From contig NZ_JAOANW010000002.1 in NCBI RefSeq assembly GCF_026162365.1, positions 62,001 to 126,000 of the forward strand: a DNA stretch of 64,000 nucleotides. Direction: 5' to 3'. Origin of the DNA: Nitratireductor luteus (lineage in GTDB: Bacteria > Pseudomonadota > Alphaproteobacteria > Rhizobiales > Rhizobiaceae). Below, in pieces: positions 54,175 through 64,000 of this stretch. The position numbers and the translations under genes are program-made. Each line of letters starts with the position of its first letter. The first letter of the stretch is position 1. Under the pieces are notes generated by a model. It was not told the DNA's origin, searched no databases, and was given only the letters and a program-made list of their open reading frames with translations.

Positions 54175-55725
54175 TCAGAATATGATGCGCGGAAGCCAGG
54201 TCGAAACGGCCGGCGCGAACCAGATTACCGCCATGCCGACGATCTGCAGCATGATGAAGGGAACAACCCCGCGGTAGATCTGCCTGGTCGTGATCTCCTT
54301 CGGCGCGGCGGCCCTCAGATAGAACAAGGAGAACCCGAAAGGCGGGGTGAGGAACGATGTCTGCAGGTTGATGGCGATGAGCACCGCCAGCCACAGCGGA
54401 TCGTGCCCCATGAGGATGAGGATGGGCGCGACCAGCGGCAGCACGATCACCGAAATCTCGACGAAATCGAGGAAGAAGCCGAGCACGAAGATGAGCGCCA
54501 TCACGAAGATCAGCGCGCCTTGCGGGCCGCCGGGCATCTGCGTGAGGAACTCTTCCACCCGCACGTCCCCGCCCAGACCGCGAAACACTAGCGAAAAGAC
54601 CGACGCGGTCAGGATAGTCGCGAAGATCATCGCCGTTACGGTCATGGTCGAAGTGACGATGGGGGTCAGGATTTCCTTCTTTTGCGCCCGCCACACCGAT
54701 TGCAGGATGGCCGCAAGACCCAACAGCACCAACAGGGTGAGAAATCCGCCGAGTGCCCAGTCGGCCATATCGGTATCGCTGCGCTGCAGGCGCACCGGCA
54801 CGGAGCCGGCCAGGACGGCGACGAGGCCGAGGGCGGCCGCGCCGGCGACGATGAGGCGGGCATTCTTCTCCGCCCGCGCGCCGGCCAGAAGCAGCGCGCC
54901 GACGGCGCCGACGCTTGCCGCCTCGCTGGGTGTCGCGACGCCGCCGAGTATGGAGCCCAGGACAGCCACGATGAGCAGAACCGGCGGCACCACGGCGCGC
55001 ATGACCTGGCGCGCGGAGGGGCGGTCTCCGGCTTCCGCCAGCGCTGGGGCGGACTCGGGTGTGAGGGTTGCGCGTATCAAGAGATAGACGATGTAGACAC
55101 CAACCAGTGTCAGGCCGGGAAGGAGCGCTGCTGCAAAGACCTGGCCCACGGATATGGTCTCGACCGAGAATTTGCCCTGTTCGTATTGCGCCTGCTGAAA
55201 GGCGTTCGACATGACGTCGGCGAGTATGATCAGCAGTGTCGAGGGAGGGATGATCTGGCCGAGCGTGCCGGAGGTGCAGACGATGCCCGAGGCCAGCCTC
55301 GGGTCGTAGCCGTTGCGCACCATGGTGGGCAGCGCGATCAGGCCCATCGCCACAACGGTCGCGCCGACGATACCCGTCGAGGCGGCAAGCAGCGCGCCGA
55401 CCAGCACGACCGATACGCCGAGCCCGCCGCGCATGGCGCCGAAGAGCCGGCCCATGGTTTCAAGAAGCTCTTCCGCGATGCGGCTTTTCTCCAGCACGAC
55501 GCCCATGAAGACGAAGAGCGGGATGGCGATCAGCACGTTATTCGTCAAAAGCCCGAATACGCGCTGGCCCAGCGCGCCAAGAAGGGCGGGATGGAATTGC
55601 CCGGTCACCCAGCCGATCAGCGCGAAAATGGCGGCGGTTCCCGCCATCATGAAGGAAACGGGATAGCCAACGAGAATGGCCGCGATGAGGGCGGCGAACA
55701 TGAGAAGATCGAGCGGCAGGCTCAT
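54175..55725 (-). CDS. dctM: TRAP transporter large permease (DctM family)
   Basis: A 516-residue membrane protein with about 13-14 helices, longer than the usual 430: an insertion with two helices lies at about residues 310-390. Conserved DctM features are GIVGATVVAMGLIALP, IIPPSTLLIILADV and GGVATPSEAASVGAVGALL. It forms the ion-coupled solute channel. The start overlaps the dctQ stop by 4 bases (ATGA). Confidence 0.92.
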   Translation of the reverse strand: MSLPLDLLMFAALIAAILVGYPVSFMMAGTAAIFALIGWVTGQFHPALLGALGQRVFGLLTNNVLIAIPLFVFMGVVLEKSRIAEELLETMGRLFGAMRGGLGVSVVLVGALLAASTGIVGATVVAMGLIALPTMVRNGYDPRLASGIVCTSGTLGQIIPPSTLLIILADVMSNAFQQAQYEQGKFSVETISVGQVFAAALLPGLTLVGVYIVYLLIRATLTPESAPALAEAGDRPSARQVMRAVVPPVLLIVAVLGSILGGVATPSEAASVGAVGALLLAGARAEKNARLIVAGAAALGLVAVLAGSVPVRLQRSDTDMADWALGGFLTLLVLLGLAAILQSVWRAQKKEILTPIVTSTMTVTAMIFATILTASVFSLVFRGLGGDVRVEEFLTQMPGGPQGALIFVMALIFVLGFFLDFVEISVIVLPLVAPILILMGHDPLWLAVLIAINLQTSFLTPPFGFSLFYLRAAAPKEITTRQIYRGVVPFIMLQIVGMAVIWFAPAVSTWLPRIIF

Positions 55726-56270
55726 GCGGCATTCGTCCTGTCGCGGTAGAGCGCCAGATCGCGCAGGAGGCAGGCCAACCCCTGAATGACAAGCAGGCCG
55801 CAGAAAGCGGGAATGAGCGACTTCAGAAGAAAGGAGGCGGGGATGCCGCCGACGGAGATCGCGCCTTCCATCACCGCCCATGAATTGCGCACCGACGGCC
55901 AGGAGAACCACGCGATCATCAACATGGACGGCAGCAGGAAGAGGGTTGCTCCCAATATGTCGATGAGCGCCTTTTTGCGCGCGGAGAGCGAACCGTAGAA
56001 GATGTCGACGCGCACATGGGCATCCACCAGCAGCGTATAGCCCGCGCCAAGCATGAAGAGCGCGGCGTGCAGATAAAGGACGCTTTCGCTGAGAAAGATG
56101 AAGCTGACGCCATAAACATAGCGCAGGACCACGGTGCCGAACTGCACGAGCACCATGATGAGCGCCAGCCAGCGCACGGTCGCGCCGACGGCGATGTTCA
56201 CCTGATCAAGCGCGGTTGCCAAGCGCTGCATGGATTGCTTTCCCATTTCGCAAAGCGGGTTGGTTTTCAT
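55722..56270 (-). CDS. dctQ: TRAP transporter small permease (DctQ family)
   Basis: A 182-residue protein with four transmembrane helices (about 35-55, 65-85, 105-125 and 145-165) and the family stretch AHVRVDIFYGSLSARKK. It joins DctM as the small membrane subunit. The start is taken at ATG 56270; ATGs at 56246 and 56231 are alternatives since no clear ribosome binding site is seen. Confidence 0.88.
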   Translation of the reverse strand: MKTNPLCEMGKQSMQRLATALDQVNIAVGATVRWLALIMVLVQFGTVVLRYVYGVSFIFLSESVLYLHAALFMLGAGYTLLVDAHVRVDIFYGSLSARKKALIDILGATLFLLPSMLMIAWFSWPSVRNSWAVMEGAISVGGIPASFLLKSLIPAFCGLLVIQGLACLLRDLALYRDRTNAA

Positions 56271-56320
56271 TCAGGAGGAGTTTTGCGGCGGGACGGAAGT
56301 GCCCCACCGCAAGCAGTCGA

Positions 56321-57412
56321 TCACCCGCCGTAGTTATAGTCCAGCGCGCGGGCGTTCATCTGCCCGTTGTCGGCGTAGACCATATATTCGGCGATGCTCT
56401 CGCGGTAGGCAAGGAAGCTCTCGACGATCCGCTTGACGAGTTCGTCGTCGTCCTCGCGCAGTTCCGCGATCACCTCGCCGGCCGCATTGCCCATCGCCAC
56501 CATCACATCCTCGGGCAGTTGCTTCACCTGAACGCCGTGCTCGGAGACGAGTTGCTTGAGCGCCTGGGCGTGCTTGGTGGAGTATTCGGTCCAGACCGGA
56601 TTGTAGAGGGACTCGCAAGCATAGGCGACGGCCTGCTGGAGGTCTTCCGGCAGTTCCTCGTAGGCTGCCATGTTGACCGCGCATTCCTCCGCCGAGGAAG
56701 GCTCGCCAACGCCCGGCCAGTAGTAGTTCTTGGCGACCTGATAAAAGCCGAGAGCCGAATCGCTCCACGGGCCGATGAATTCGCCCGCATCCAGCGCGCC
56801 CGACTGCAGTGCCTGGAACATGTCGCCGCCACCCATCGCCTGAACAGCCATGCCCAGCTTGGCACACATTTCCGAGGCAAGCCCCGTGGTGCGGAAGCGC
56901 AGGCCCCTGAGATCGTCCACGGAGTTTATCTCGTTGCGAAACCAGCCCTGCCACTGCGGGCCGGAATTGCCGCATAGGAAAGGTTTCAGCCCGAACCGGC
57001 CATACATCTCGTCATAAAGTTCCTGGCCGCCGCCATGCATCAGCCAGCCAAGCTGCTCGTCGGCGCGCAGGCCGAAGGGCTGCGATCCGAACATGAGAAT
57101 GCCGCGCGATTTGGAACCCCAATAGGAAGGCACCGCGTGGTAGAGCTCGGCCGTGCCTTCCGAGACGGCGTCGAAAACACCGTTGCCTGGAACCAGCTCA
57201 CCCGCCGCGTGGAGCCTGACTTCCAGCCGTCCGCCCGACAGTGCGGTGATGCGGTCGGCGAGCATTTGCGCGGCAACGCCGGGACCGGGCAGGTTCTTCG
57301 GCCATGCGGTGACCATGTTCCAGGTGCGCTTGTCCTGGGCGATTGCCGGTGCGGCCAGCCCCGTCGCCACGCCGGCTATACCCGCTGTCTGCAAAAATTG
57401 ACGTCTTTTCAT
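56321..57412 (-). CDS. dctP: TRAP transporter substrate-binding protein (DctP family)
   Basis: A 363-residue periplasmic protein with a signal peptide (MKRRQFLQTAGIAGVATGLA; a twin Arg, so Tat export is possible). It resembles the TakP/alpha-keto acid-binding group: AWPKNLPGPGVAAQMLADRI and the FEGPWSD-like GPWSDSALGFYQVAKN segment. Ligand is not determined, but the position behind the hut operon suggests a histidine-related or dicarboxylic compound. It is the first gene of dctP-dctQ-dctM. Confidence 0.92.
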   Translation of the reverse strand: MKRRQFLQTAGIAGVATGLAAPAIAQDKRTWNMVTAWPKNLPGPGVAAQMLADRITALSGGRLEVRLHAAGELVPGNGVFDAVSEGTAELYHAVPSYWGSKSRGILMFGSQPFGLRADEQLGWLMHGGGQELYDEMYGRFGLKPFLCGNSGPQWQGWFRNEINSVDDLRGLRFRTTGLASEMCAKLGMAVQAMGGGDMFQALQSGALDAGEFIGPWSDSALGFYQVAKNYYWPGVGEPSSAEECAVNMAAYEELPEDLQQAVAYACESLYNPVWTEYSTKHAQALKQLVSEHGVQVKQLPEDVMVAMGNAAGEVIAELREDDDELVKRIVESFLAYRESIAEYMVYADNGQMNARALDYNYGG

Positions 57413-57430
57413 TGTCGTTCCCCTTGTCGT

Positions 57431-57480
57431 TTAGATCAGGATGGTTGCCGAAAACCGGAGTCCCTTTTCGGGATCATGCT

Positions 57481-57484
<4 letters not shown>
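57431..57484. repeat. Palindromic repeat between dctP and hutU
   Basis: The right half (TTTTCGGGATCATGCTCTA) is identical to that of the element at 1261-1312; the left half is degenerate. It overlaps the hutU stop codon and separates the TRAP genes from the hut operon. Confidence 0.75.
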
Positions 57485-59150
<1,666 letters not shown>

Positions 59151-59154
<4 letters not shown>

Positions 59155-59960
59155 TGCTCAATTTCCTTCATGGAGAGCGCGGCCTCTTCGATGCGCTCCA
59201 GAATTTCCTTCAGATGGGGCCGCAACCGCTCAGCCTTGGCGAAGTCGAGCGCGAATGGCACGGCCTCACTCGTCAGGTGCGTCGCCTGCGCGAGTTCCAT
59301 CTGGATGGCGTGCTGCCCGTTGTCCGGCTGTCCGTAGTGACGCGTCGTCCAGCCGCCGACGAAGCGGCCGTTGAGCACGCTGGTGTGGCCATCGGCCGCC
59401 TCACAGACATCCACCACCGCCCGCTCAATCGCAGGCGCGCATGTCCTGCCGTGGTCGGTGCCGATATTGAAATCGGGCAGCCGCCCTTCGAAGAGAAACG
59501 GGCAATGGGAGCGTATGGAGTGGCAATCGTAGAGGATGGCCAGGCCGTGCAGAGCTTTCACCCGCTCTATCTCGGCAGCGAGCGCCGCATGATAGGGGGC
59601 ATGGAAGGTGGCAAGCCGCTCGGCCGTATCGGCTTCCGTGGGCTCGTGGCCCGGTCTCCAGATCGGCCGATTGTCGAAATCGATCACCGGCACCAGGCCG
59701 GTCGTGTTCTGGCCGGGATAAAGGCTTTGGCCGGAAGGATCGCGGTTGGCGTCGATCACGTAGCGGTGGAATGTCGCGCGCACCGTGGTCGGGCCCTCCA
59801 GCAGTCCGTCATAGAGCCGGTGGACGTGCCAGTCCGTATCGGTGAGCTTCAACCCCTGGGGATTGAGGCGGGCGCGGATTTCATTCGGAACATGGGTGCC
59901 CGTGTGCGGCAGACCAAGAATGACGGGCGACGTTCCTTGATGCACTTCTACAGGGATCAT
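59151..59960 (-). CDS. hutG: N-formylglutamate deformylase
   Basis: A 269-residue deformylase (formylglutamate amidohydrolase family). Metal-binding motifs are [23 protein letters not shown] and the final [14 protein letters not shown]. It releases formate and glutamate in the last step of the route that uses HutF. It lies between hutH (46-base gap) and hutU (4-base overlap). Confidence 0.94.
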
Positions 59961-60006
59961 GAGCCGGCCTCCAAGGCGCGGCGTCCGGACATTGAGGTAA
60001 AGGCCG

Positions 60007-61548
60007 TCACGGCTCGCTCCTCAATTCCGGCAGGATGCCGGGCGAGATGCTGGCATTGAGGGCGCCGGAGCGCACCAGTTCGATGGCGTTTTCAAGGTCC
60101 GGCGCCATGAAGCGGTCCGCTTCGAGTTCCGGCACAACAGTGCGGATGGCGGAATGGGCTTTCTGCAGCTCGGCGCTGGTTTTCAATGGAGCGCGCAGGT
60201 CGAGGCCCTGCGCCGCGGTCACGGCCTCTATGCCGACGATGCCGTAGAGGTTCTCGGTCATCGCCAGCAGGCGCCGGGCGCCGTGGCAGGCCATCGAGAC
60301 ATGGTCCTCCTGATTGGCGGAGGTGGGGGTGGAATCGACCGAGGCCGGATGCGCCATCTGCTTGTTTTCCGACATGAGTGCGGCGGAGGTCACCTCGGCG
60401 ATCATCAGGCCCGAGTTCAGGCCAGGCTTCTTGGCCAGGAACGCCGGCAGGCCGAAGGAGAGCGCAGGGTCCACCAGAAGCGCGATACGCCGCTGCGCGA
60501 TCGCTCCGATCTCGCACACCGCAAGTGCGATCTGGTCGGCGGCCAGCGCCACCGGCTCGGCGTGGAAATTGCCGCCCGAGACAACCTGCCCGTCCGAAAG
60601 CACCAGCGGATTGTCGGTCACCGCGTTGGCCTCGATTTCCAGCGTGCGCGCCGCCTGGCGCAGCACGTCCAGGCAAGCCCCGTCCACCTGCGGCTGACAG
60701 CGGATGCAGTAAGGGTCCTGCACACGCTCGTCGCCTTCGCGGTGGCTCTCGCGGATTTCGGAGCGCTCGAGCAATGCCCAGAGCGCGGCAGCGGTGTCGA
60801 TCTGCCCCTGATGACCGCGCAGCGTGTGAATCTCGGGGTGGAAGGGAGCTGACGAGCCCATGGCGGCGTCGGTCGACAGCGCACCGGTGATGACGGCTGC
60901 CCTTGCCGCCCGATGCGCCTTGAAGAGGCCGGCCAGAGCGAGCGCGGTCGAAACCTGGGTGCCGTTGATCAGCGCCAGCCCTTCCTTGGCGGCCAGCGTC
61001 ACCGGTGCGAGGCCGGCCTTGGCCAGTGCCTCGGCGGCGGGCATTCTTTCGCCGGCAAAGAAAGCTTCGCCCGCGCCTATCATCGCGGCTGCCAGATGGG
61101 CCAATGGGGCAAGGTCCCCCGACGCGCCGACGGAACCTTTTTCCGGGACCACCGGCAGAATATCCTTTTCAAGCATGGCTTCCAGAAGCGCTACGATCTC
61201 TATACGCACGCCCGAGGCGCCACGACCGAGCGACATCAGCTTCAGCGCCATGACGAGCCGGACGATCTCCGCCGACAAGGGCGCGCCCACGCCGCAGCAG
61301 TGGGACAGTATGAGATTGCGCTGGAGCGTGGCCACGTCCTGCGCGGGAATGCTGACGCTGGCGAGTTTACCGAAGCCGGTATTGACGCCGTAGACGGCCT
61401 CGTTGCCGCCGGCGATCTGTGCGATGCGCGCCGCCGCGGCATCGATCTGCCCGTGGTAGGCCGGATCGATCCTGACGGGCAGCCCCTCGCGCCAGATGCG
61501 TTCGAGATCGCGGATCGTGACCTTGCCTGGGGAGAGCGTGAGGATCAT
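60007..61548 (-). CDS. hutH: Histidine ammonia-lyase
   Basis: A 513-residue enzyme that deaminates histidine to urocanate. The Ala-Ser-Gly of [15 protein letters not shown] forms the MIO electrophile. The [13 protein letters not shown] loop and the [13 protein letters not shown] and [14 protein letters not shown] segments are typical. The start ATG 61548 overlaps the hutI stop by 4 bases. The upstream open frame is not conserved. Confidence 0.97.
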   Translation of the reverse strand: MILTLSPGKVTIRDLERIWREGLPVRIDPAYHGQIDAAAARIAQIAGGNEAVYGVNTGFGKLASVSIPAQDVATLQRNLILSHCCGVGAPLSAEIVRLVMALKLMSLGRGASGVRIEIVALLEAMLEKDILPVVPEKGSVGASGDLAPLAHLAAAMIGAGEAFFAGERMPAAEALAKAGLAPVTLAAKEGLALINGTQVSTALALAGLFKAHRAARAAVITGALSTDAAMGSSAPFHPEIHTLRGHQGQIDTAAALWALLERSEIRESHREGDERVQDPYCIRCQPQVDGACLDVLRQAARTLEIEANAVTDNPLVLSDGQVVSGGNFHAEPVALAADQIALAVCEIGAIAQRRIALLVDPALSFGLPAFLAKKPGLNSGLMIAEVTSAALMSENKQMAHPASVDSTPTSANQEDHVSMACHGARRLLAMTENLYGIVGIEAVTAAQGLDLRAPLKTSAELQKAHSAIRTVVPELEADRFMAPDLENAIELVRSGALNASISPGILPELRSEP

Positions 61549-62753
61549 GCGGCGTCTCCTGCGATGCGGCGATGGAGCGGGTTGAAGCCGATGCGGTAGG
61601 CGAGTTCGGCCGGATGCTCGACGTCCCAGACGGCGAGCTCGGCGCGCTTGCCCGGCTCTATGGTGCCGATCTCGCCAGCAAGCCCGAGGGCCCGTGCGGC
61701 CTCGCGCGTTGCGCTCGCAAGCGCCTCCTCCGGCGTCAGGCGGAACAGGGTGCAGGCCATGTTGAGGGTCAGGAGAAGCGAAGCGAGCGGCGAGGAGCCG
61801 GGATTGCAATCGGTGGCGACGGCGATGGGCACGCCGGCTCTGCGCAATGCATCCACCGGCGGCAGTTGCGTCTCGCGCAGCGTGTAGAACGCGCCGGGCA
61901 GGAGCACGGCGACACTACCCGCTTCCGCCATGGCGGCAATGCCGTCCTCGTCCAGATACTCCAGGTGATCCGCCGAAAGCGCACCATGGGAGGCGGCCAG
62001 CCGGGCTCCGCCGAGATTGGAAAGCTGCTCGGCGTGCAGCTTAACAGGAAGGCCGAGTTTGTCCGCGTGGTCGAAGACGCGGGCCATCTCGTCGCGCGAG
62101 AAGGCGATGCCCTCGCAAAACCCGTCCACGGCGTCGACCAGGCCTTCCTCGTGCGCCGCGTCCATACCCGGCAGCACGACATCGTCGATATAGGCGTTCG
62201 CTTGGCCCTTGTATTCGGGCGGCAGGGCGTGGGCGGCCAGATAGGCGGTCTTCACACGCACCGGCCGCAACTGCCCCAGCCGGCGCGCCGCGCGCAGCAT
62301 CTTCAATTCATCCGCGACCGTCAGTCCGTAGCCGGATTTGATCTCGACCGTTGCGACTCCCTCGGCGATGAGGGCGTCGAGCCGGGGCAGCGCGCCGGCG
62401 ACAAGCGCGTCCTCGCTCAAGGCCCGGGTTGCCGATACGGTGGAGACGATGCCGCCGCCGGAGCGCGCCACCTCCTCATAGCTCGCGCCTTGCAGCCGCA
62501 TCTCGAATTCGCGGGCGCGGTGTCCGCCATAGACGATGTGGGTATGACAGTCGATCAGCGCAGGCGTCGCCAGCCGGCCGCCATAATCCTGCGCCGACGC
62601 GTCCGACCAGCCTTGCGGAAGCGCCGCGCGCTCGCCGGCGAAGACGATACGCCCATCCTCGATGGCGACCGCCGCGTCCTCCACCAGCCCATAGGGCGCG
62701 CCGCCGGCCGTCATGGCCGCAAGGCGGATGCCGGTGATGATTTGACGCGCCAT
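61545..62753 (-). CDS. hutI: Imidazolonepropionase
   Basis: A 402-residue amidohydrolase making formiminoglutamate. Metal ligands are in [12 protein letters not shown] and [10 protein letters not shown]; the late Asp is in [15 protein letters not shown]. It is the first gene of the minus-strand hutI-hutH-hutG-hutU operon and shares a divergent promoter region with hutF. Confidence 0.97.
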   Translation of the reverse strand: MARQIITGIRLAAMTAGGAPYGLVEDAAVAIEDGRIVFAGERAALPQGWSDASAQDYGGRLATPALIDCHTHIVYGGHRAREFEMRLQGASYEEVARSGGGIVSTVSATRALSEDALVAGALPRLDALIAEGVATVEIKSGYGLTVADELKMLRAARRLGQLRPVRVKTAYLAAHALPPEYKGQANAYIDDVVLPGMDAAHEEGLVDAVDGFCEGIAFSRDEMARVFDHADKLGLPVKLHAEQLSNLGGARLAASHGALSADHLEYLDEDGIAAMAEAGSVAVLLPGAFYTLRETQLPPVDALRRAGVPIAVATDCNPGSSPLASLLLTLNMACTLFRLTPEEALASATREAARALGLAGEIGTIEPGKRAELAVWDVEHPAELAYRIGFNPLHRRIAGDAA

Positions 62754-62795
62754 CGCTGCTAAAGCCCCTGTTCTTGCCTGAACTTGATGCTATTA

Positions 62796-62805
62796 TGTAT
62801 ATACA
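62796..62805. promoter_or_regulatory. Palindromic operator between hutI and hutF
   Basis: A perfect 10-bp palindrome TGTATATACA in the 76-base divergent region. It fits the type of site bound by HutC-like GntR repressors that release DNA with urocanate. No hutC gene is in the window. The surrounding TATTATGTATATAC is AT-rich and can also be a promoter -10 element. Confidence 0.6.
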
Positions 62806-62829
62806 AAAGAAGTCAACGGGGATTTGAGC

Positions 62830-64000
62830 ATGCAGACCATATTCGCCGACGCCGCGCTGACCGCCGAGGGCTGGCGGCAGAATGTTCTGCTGCGCATCGA
62901 CGAGACGGGGCGCATCGCATCGGTCGAGATCGGCAGCCGGGCGGAGGGCGCCTATCGCGTTCCCGTTCTTCTTCCCGCGATCTCGAACGTGCACAGCCAT
63001 ACCTTTCAGCGCGCCATGGCGGGTCTTGCCGAGCGGCGCGGGCCCAAAGGCCGCGACAGTTTCTGGACGTGGCGCGAGATCATGTATCGGTTTCTCGACC
63101 TGCTCACCCCGGACGATATCGAAGCCATCGCCGCCTTCGCCTTCATGGAGATGCAGGAGGCCGGGTTCGCGGCCTGCGCCGAGTTTCACTATGTCCACCA
63201 TCAGCCGGGCGGCACAGCCTATGACGACATCGGCGCGCTCGCGGGCCGCATTTGCGCGGCGGCGCAGGAGACGGGCATTGGCCTGACGCTGCTTCCGGTT
63301 CTCTACCGCTACGGCGGCGTCGACAAGCGGCCGCTCGCCGGGGGACAGCAGCGTTTCGGCAATGACTTGCCTGCCTTCGAGAGCCTGCTGGCCAGTGCCC
63401 AACGTCATGTCAGCGCCCTGCCGCCGGATGCAGGCCTGGGCGTCGCGCCGCACTCGATCCGCGCCGTGCAGCCGGAAGAGCTGGAGGCGGTGAGCGGCCT
63501 TCTGCCGGGCCGGCCAATCCACATGCACATTGCCGAGCAGGAGCCCGAGATCGAGGAGGTCGAGCGCGCCTATGGAAGGCGGCCGGTGGAGTGGCTGTTC
63601 GACACATGCGCGATCGATGAGCGCTGGTGCCTGATCCACGCCACCCACATGACCCGCCAGGAGACGGATATGCTCGCCCGTTCCGGCGCCGTTGCCGGGC
63701 TTTGTCCTGTTACCGAGGCCAATCTCGGCGACGGCATCTTCAACGGGCCGGAATATAGGGCTGCCGGAGGACACCTCGGCGTCGGGACCGATTCCAATAT
63801 CCGCATCTCGGTTGCCGAGGAATTGCGGCAGCTCGAATATTCGCAGCGCCTGCGCGACCGCGCCCGCGTCGTGCTGGCCGATCATGGCGCGTCGAGCGGC
63901 AGCACGCTCTATGCCGCGGCGCTCGACGGCGGCGCGCGGGCGCTCGGCAGGCGGACCGGCTCTCTGGGCGTTGGAAACTGGGCGGACATGGTGGCCGTCG
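62830..64000 (+). CDS. hutF: Formimidoylglutamate deiminase (HutF), 3' truncated by the window edge
   Basis: 390 codons are visible from ATG 62830, and the frame is still open at the edge. It is an amidohydrolase-fold deiminase: metal ligands in NVHSHTFQRAM, then FHYVHH, HMHIAEQ, IHATHM and GTDSNI. It converts N-formimino-glutamate to N-formylglutamate, the substrate of HutG, so this organism uses the five-step histidine route. It is divergent from hutI. Confidence 0.95.
   Translation, partial: MQTIFADAALTAEGWRQNVLLRIDETGRIASVEIGSRAEGAYRVPVLLPAISNVHSHTFQRAMAGLAERRGPKGRDSFWTWREIMYRFLDLLTPDDIEAIAAFAFMEMQEAGFAACAEFHYVHHQPGGTAYDDIGALAGRICAAAQETGIGLTLLPVLYRYGGVDKRPLAGGQQRFGNDLPAFESLLASAQRHVSALPPDAGLGVAPHSIRAVQPEELEAVSGLLPGRPIHMHIAEQEPEIEEVERAYGRRPVEWLFDTCAIDERWCLIHATHMTRQETDMLARSGAVAGLCPVTEANLGDGIFNGPEYRAAGGHLGVGTDSNIRISVAEELRQLEYSQRLRDRARVVLADHGASSGSTLYAAALDGGARALGRRTGSLGVGNWADMVAV

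Overview
The window is high-GC chromosomal DNA from an alphaproteobacterium of the order Hyphomicrobiales (Rhizobiales), probably near Phyllobacteriaceae. The evidence is a CP4-like class II EPSP synthase, the order-typical small families TIGR02300, TIGR02281, DUF2849 and DUF934, a cpa/tad pilus operon, GcvA-type regulation and dispersed palindromic repeats of rhizobial type. The species cannot be named from sequence alone.

Layout. 1-8.35 kb: 3' end of a zinc-responsive Fur-family gene (zur), then a minus-strand Tad/Flp pilus operon cpaB-cpaC-cpaD-cpaE-cpaF-tadB-tadC. 8.6-10.7 kb: plus-strand enolase-superfamily and proline-racemase-superfamily pair, probably for hydroxyproline catabolism. 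11-16.5 kb: rpsU and an assimilatory sulfate-reduction operon cysG-DUF2849-cysI-cysH-DUF934. 16.7-25.2 kb: housekeeping genes (host-attachment family protein, SDR, class A penicillin-binding protein, RNase D-like exonuclease, acetyltransferase, M20 peptidase, BMP substrate-binding protein, msrA, a small membrane protein).

25.58-34.53 kb is the accessory part. An 8.9-kb integrated element lies between a tRNA-Ser(GGA) gene and a 17-bp direct repeat of its 3' end. It has a tyrosine integrase at the far end, paired 9-bp arm-type sites at both ends, a serine recombinase with a GAGAC-rich upstream region, and unfamiliar cargo. Three cargo genes form the best candidate for an undescribed system: a TIGR02391/Ymh protein, a SEC-C protein with a possible PD-(D/E)XK nuclease motif, and a protein with an Arg-X4-His HEPN-like motif. 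An anti-phage or abortive-infection role is inference only.

34.6-45 kb returns to the core chromosome: thioesterase-slyX, a GcvA-type LysR regulator divergent from a 50-residue ORF, aroA-SDR-cmk then rpsA, TIGR02300, tRNA-Ala(GGC), a lytic-transglycosylase-like lipoprotein, a CGNR regulator coupled to a membrane protein, and a TIGR02281 protease. 45.1-54.0 kb holds upp, add and phosphonate genes (phnC-phnD-phnE-phnE, DUF1045, phnM, phnN) without the phnG-L core. 54.2-64 kb holds a TRAP transporter (dctP-dctQ-dctM) downstream of hutI-hutH-hutG-hutU. hutF is divergent across a perfect TGTATATACA palindrome, so histidine is degraded through formylglutamate. hutF runs off the right edge.
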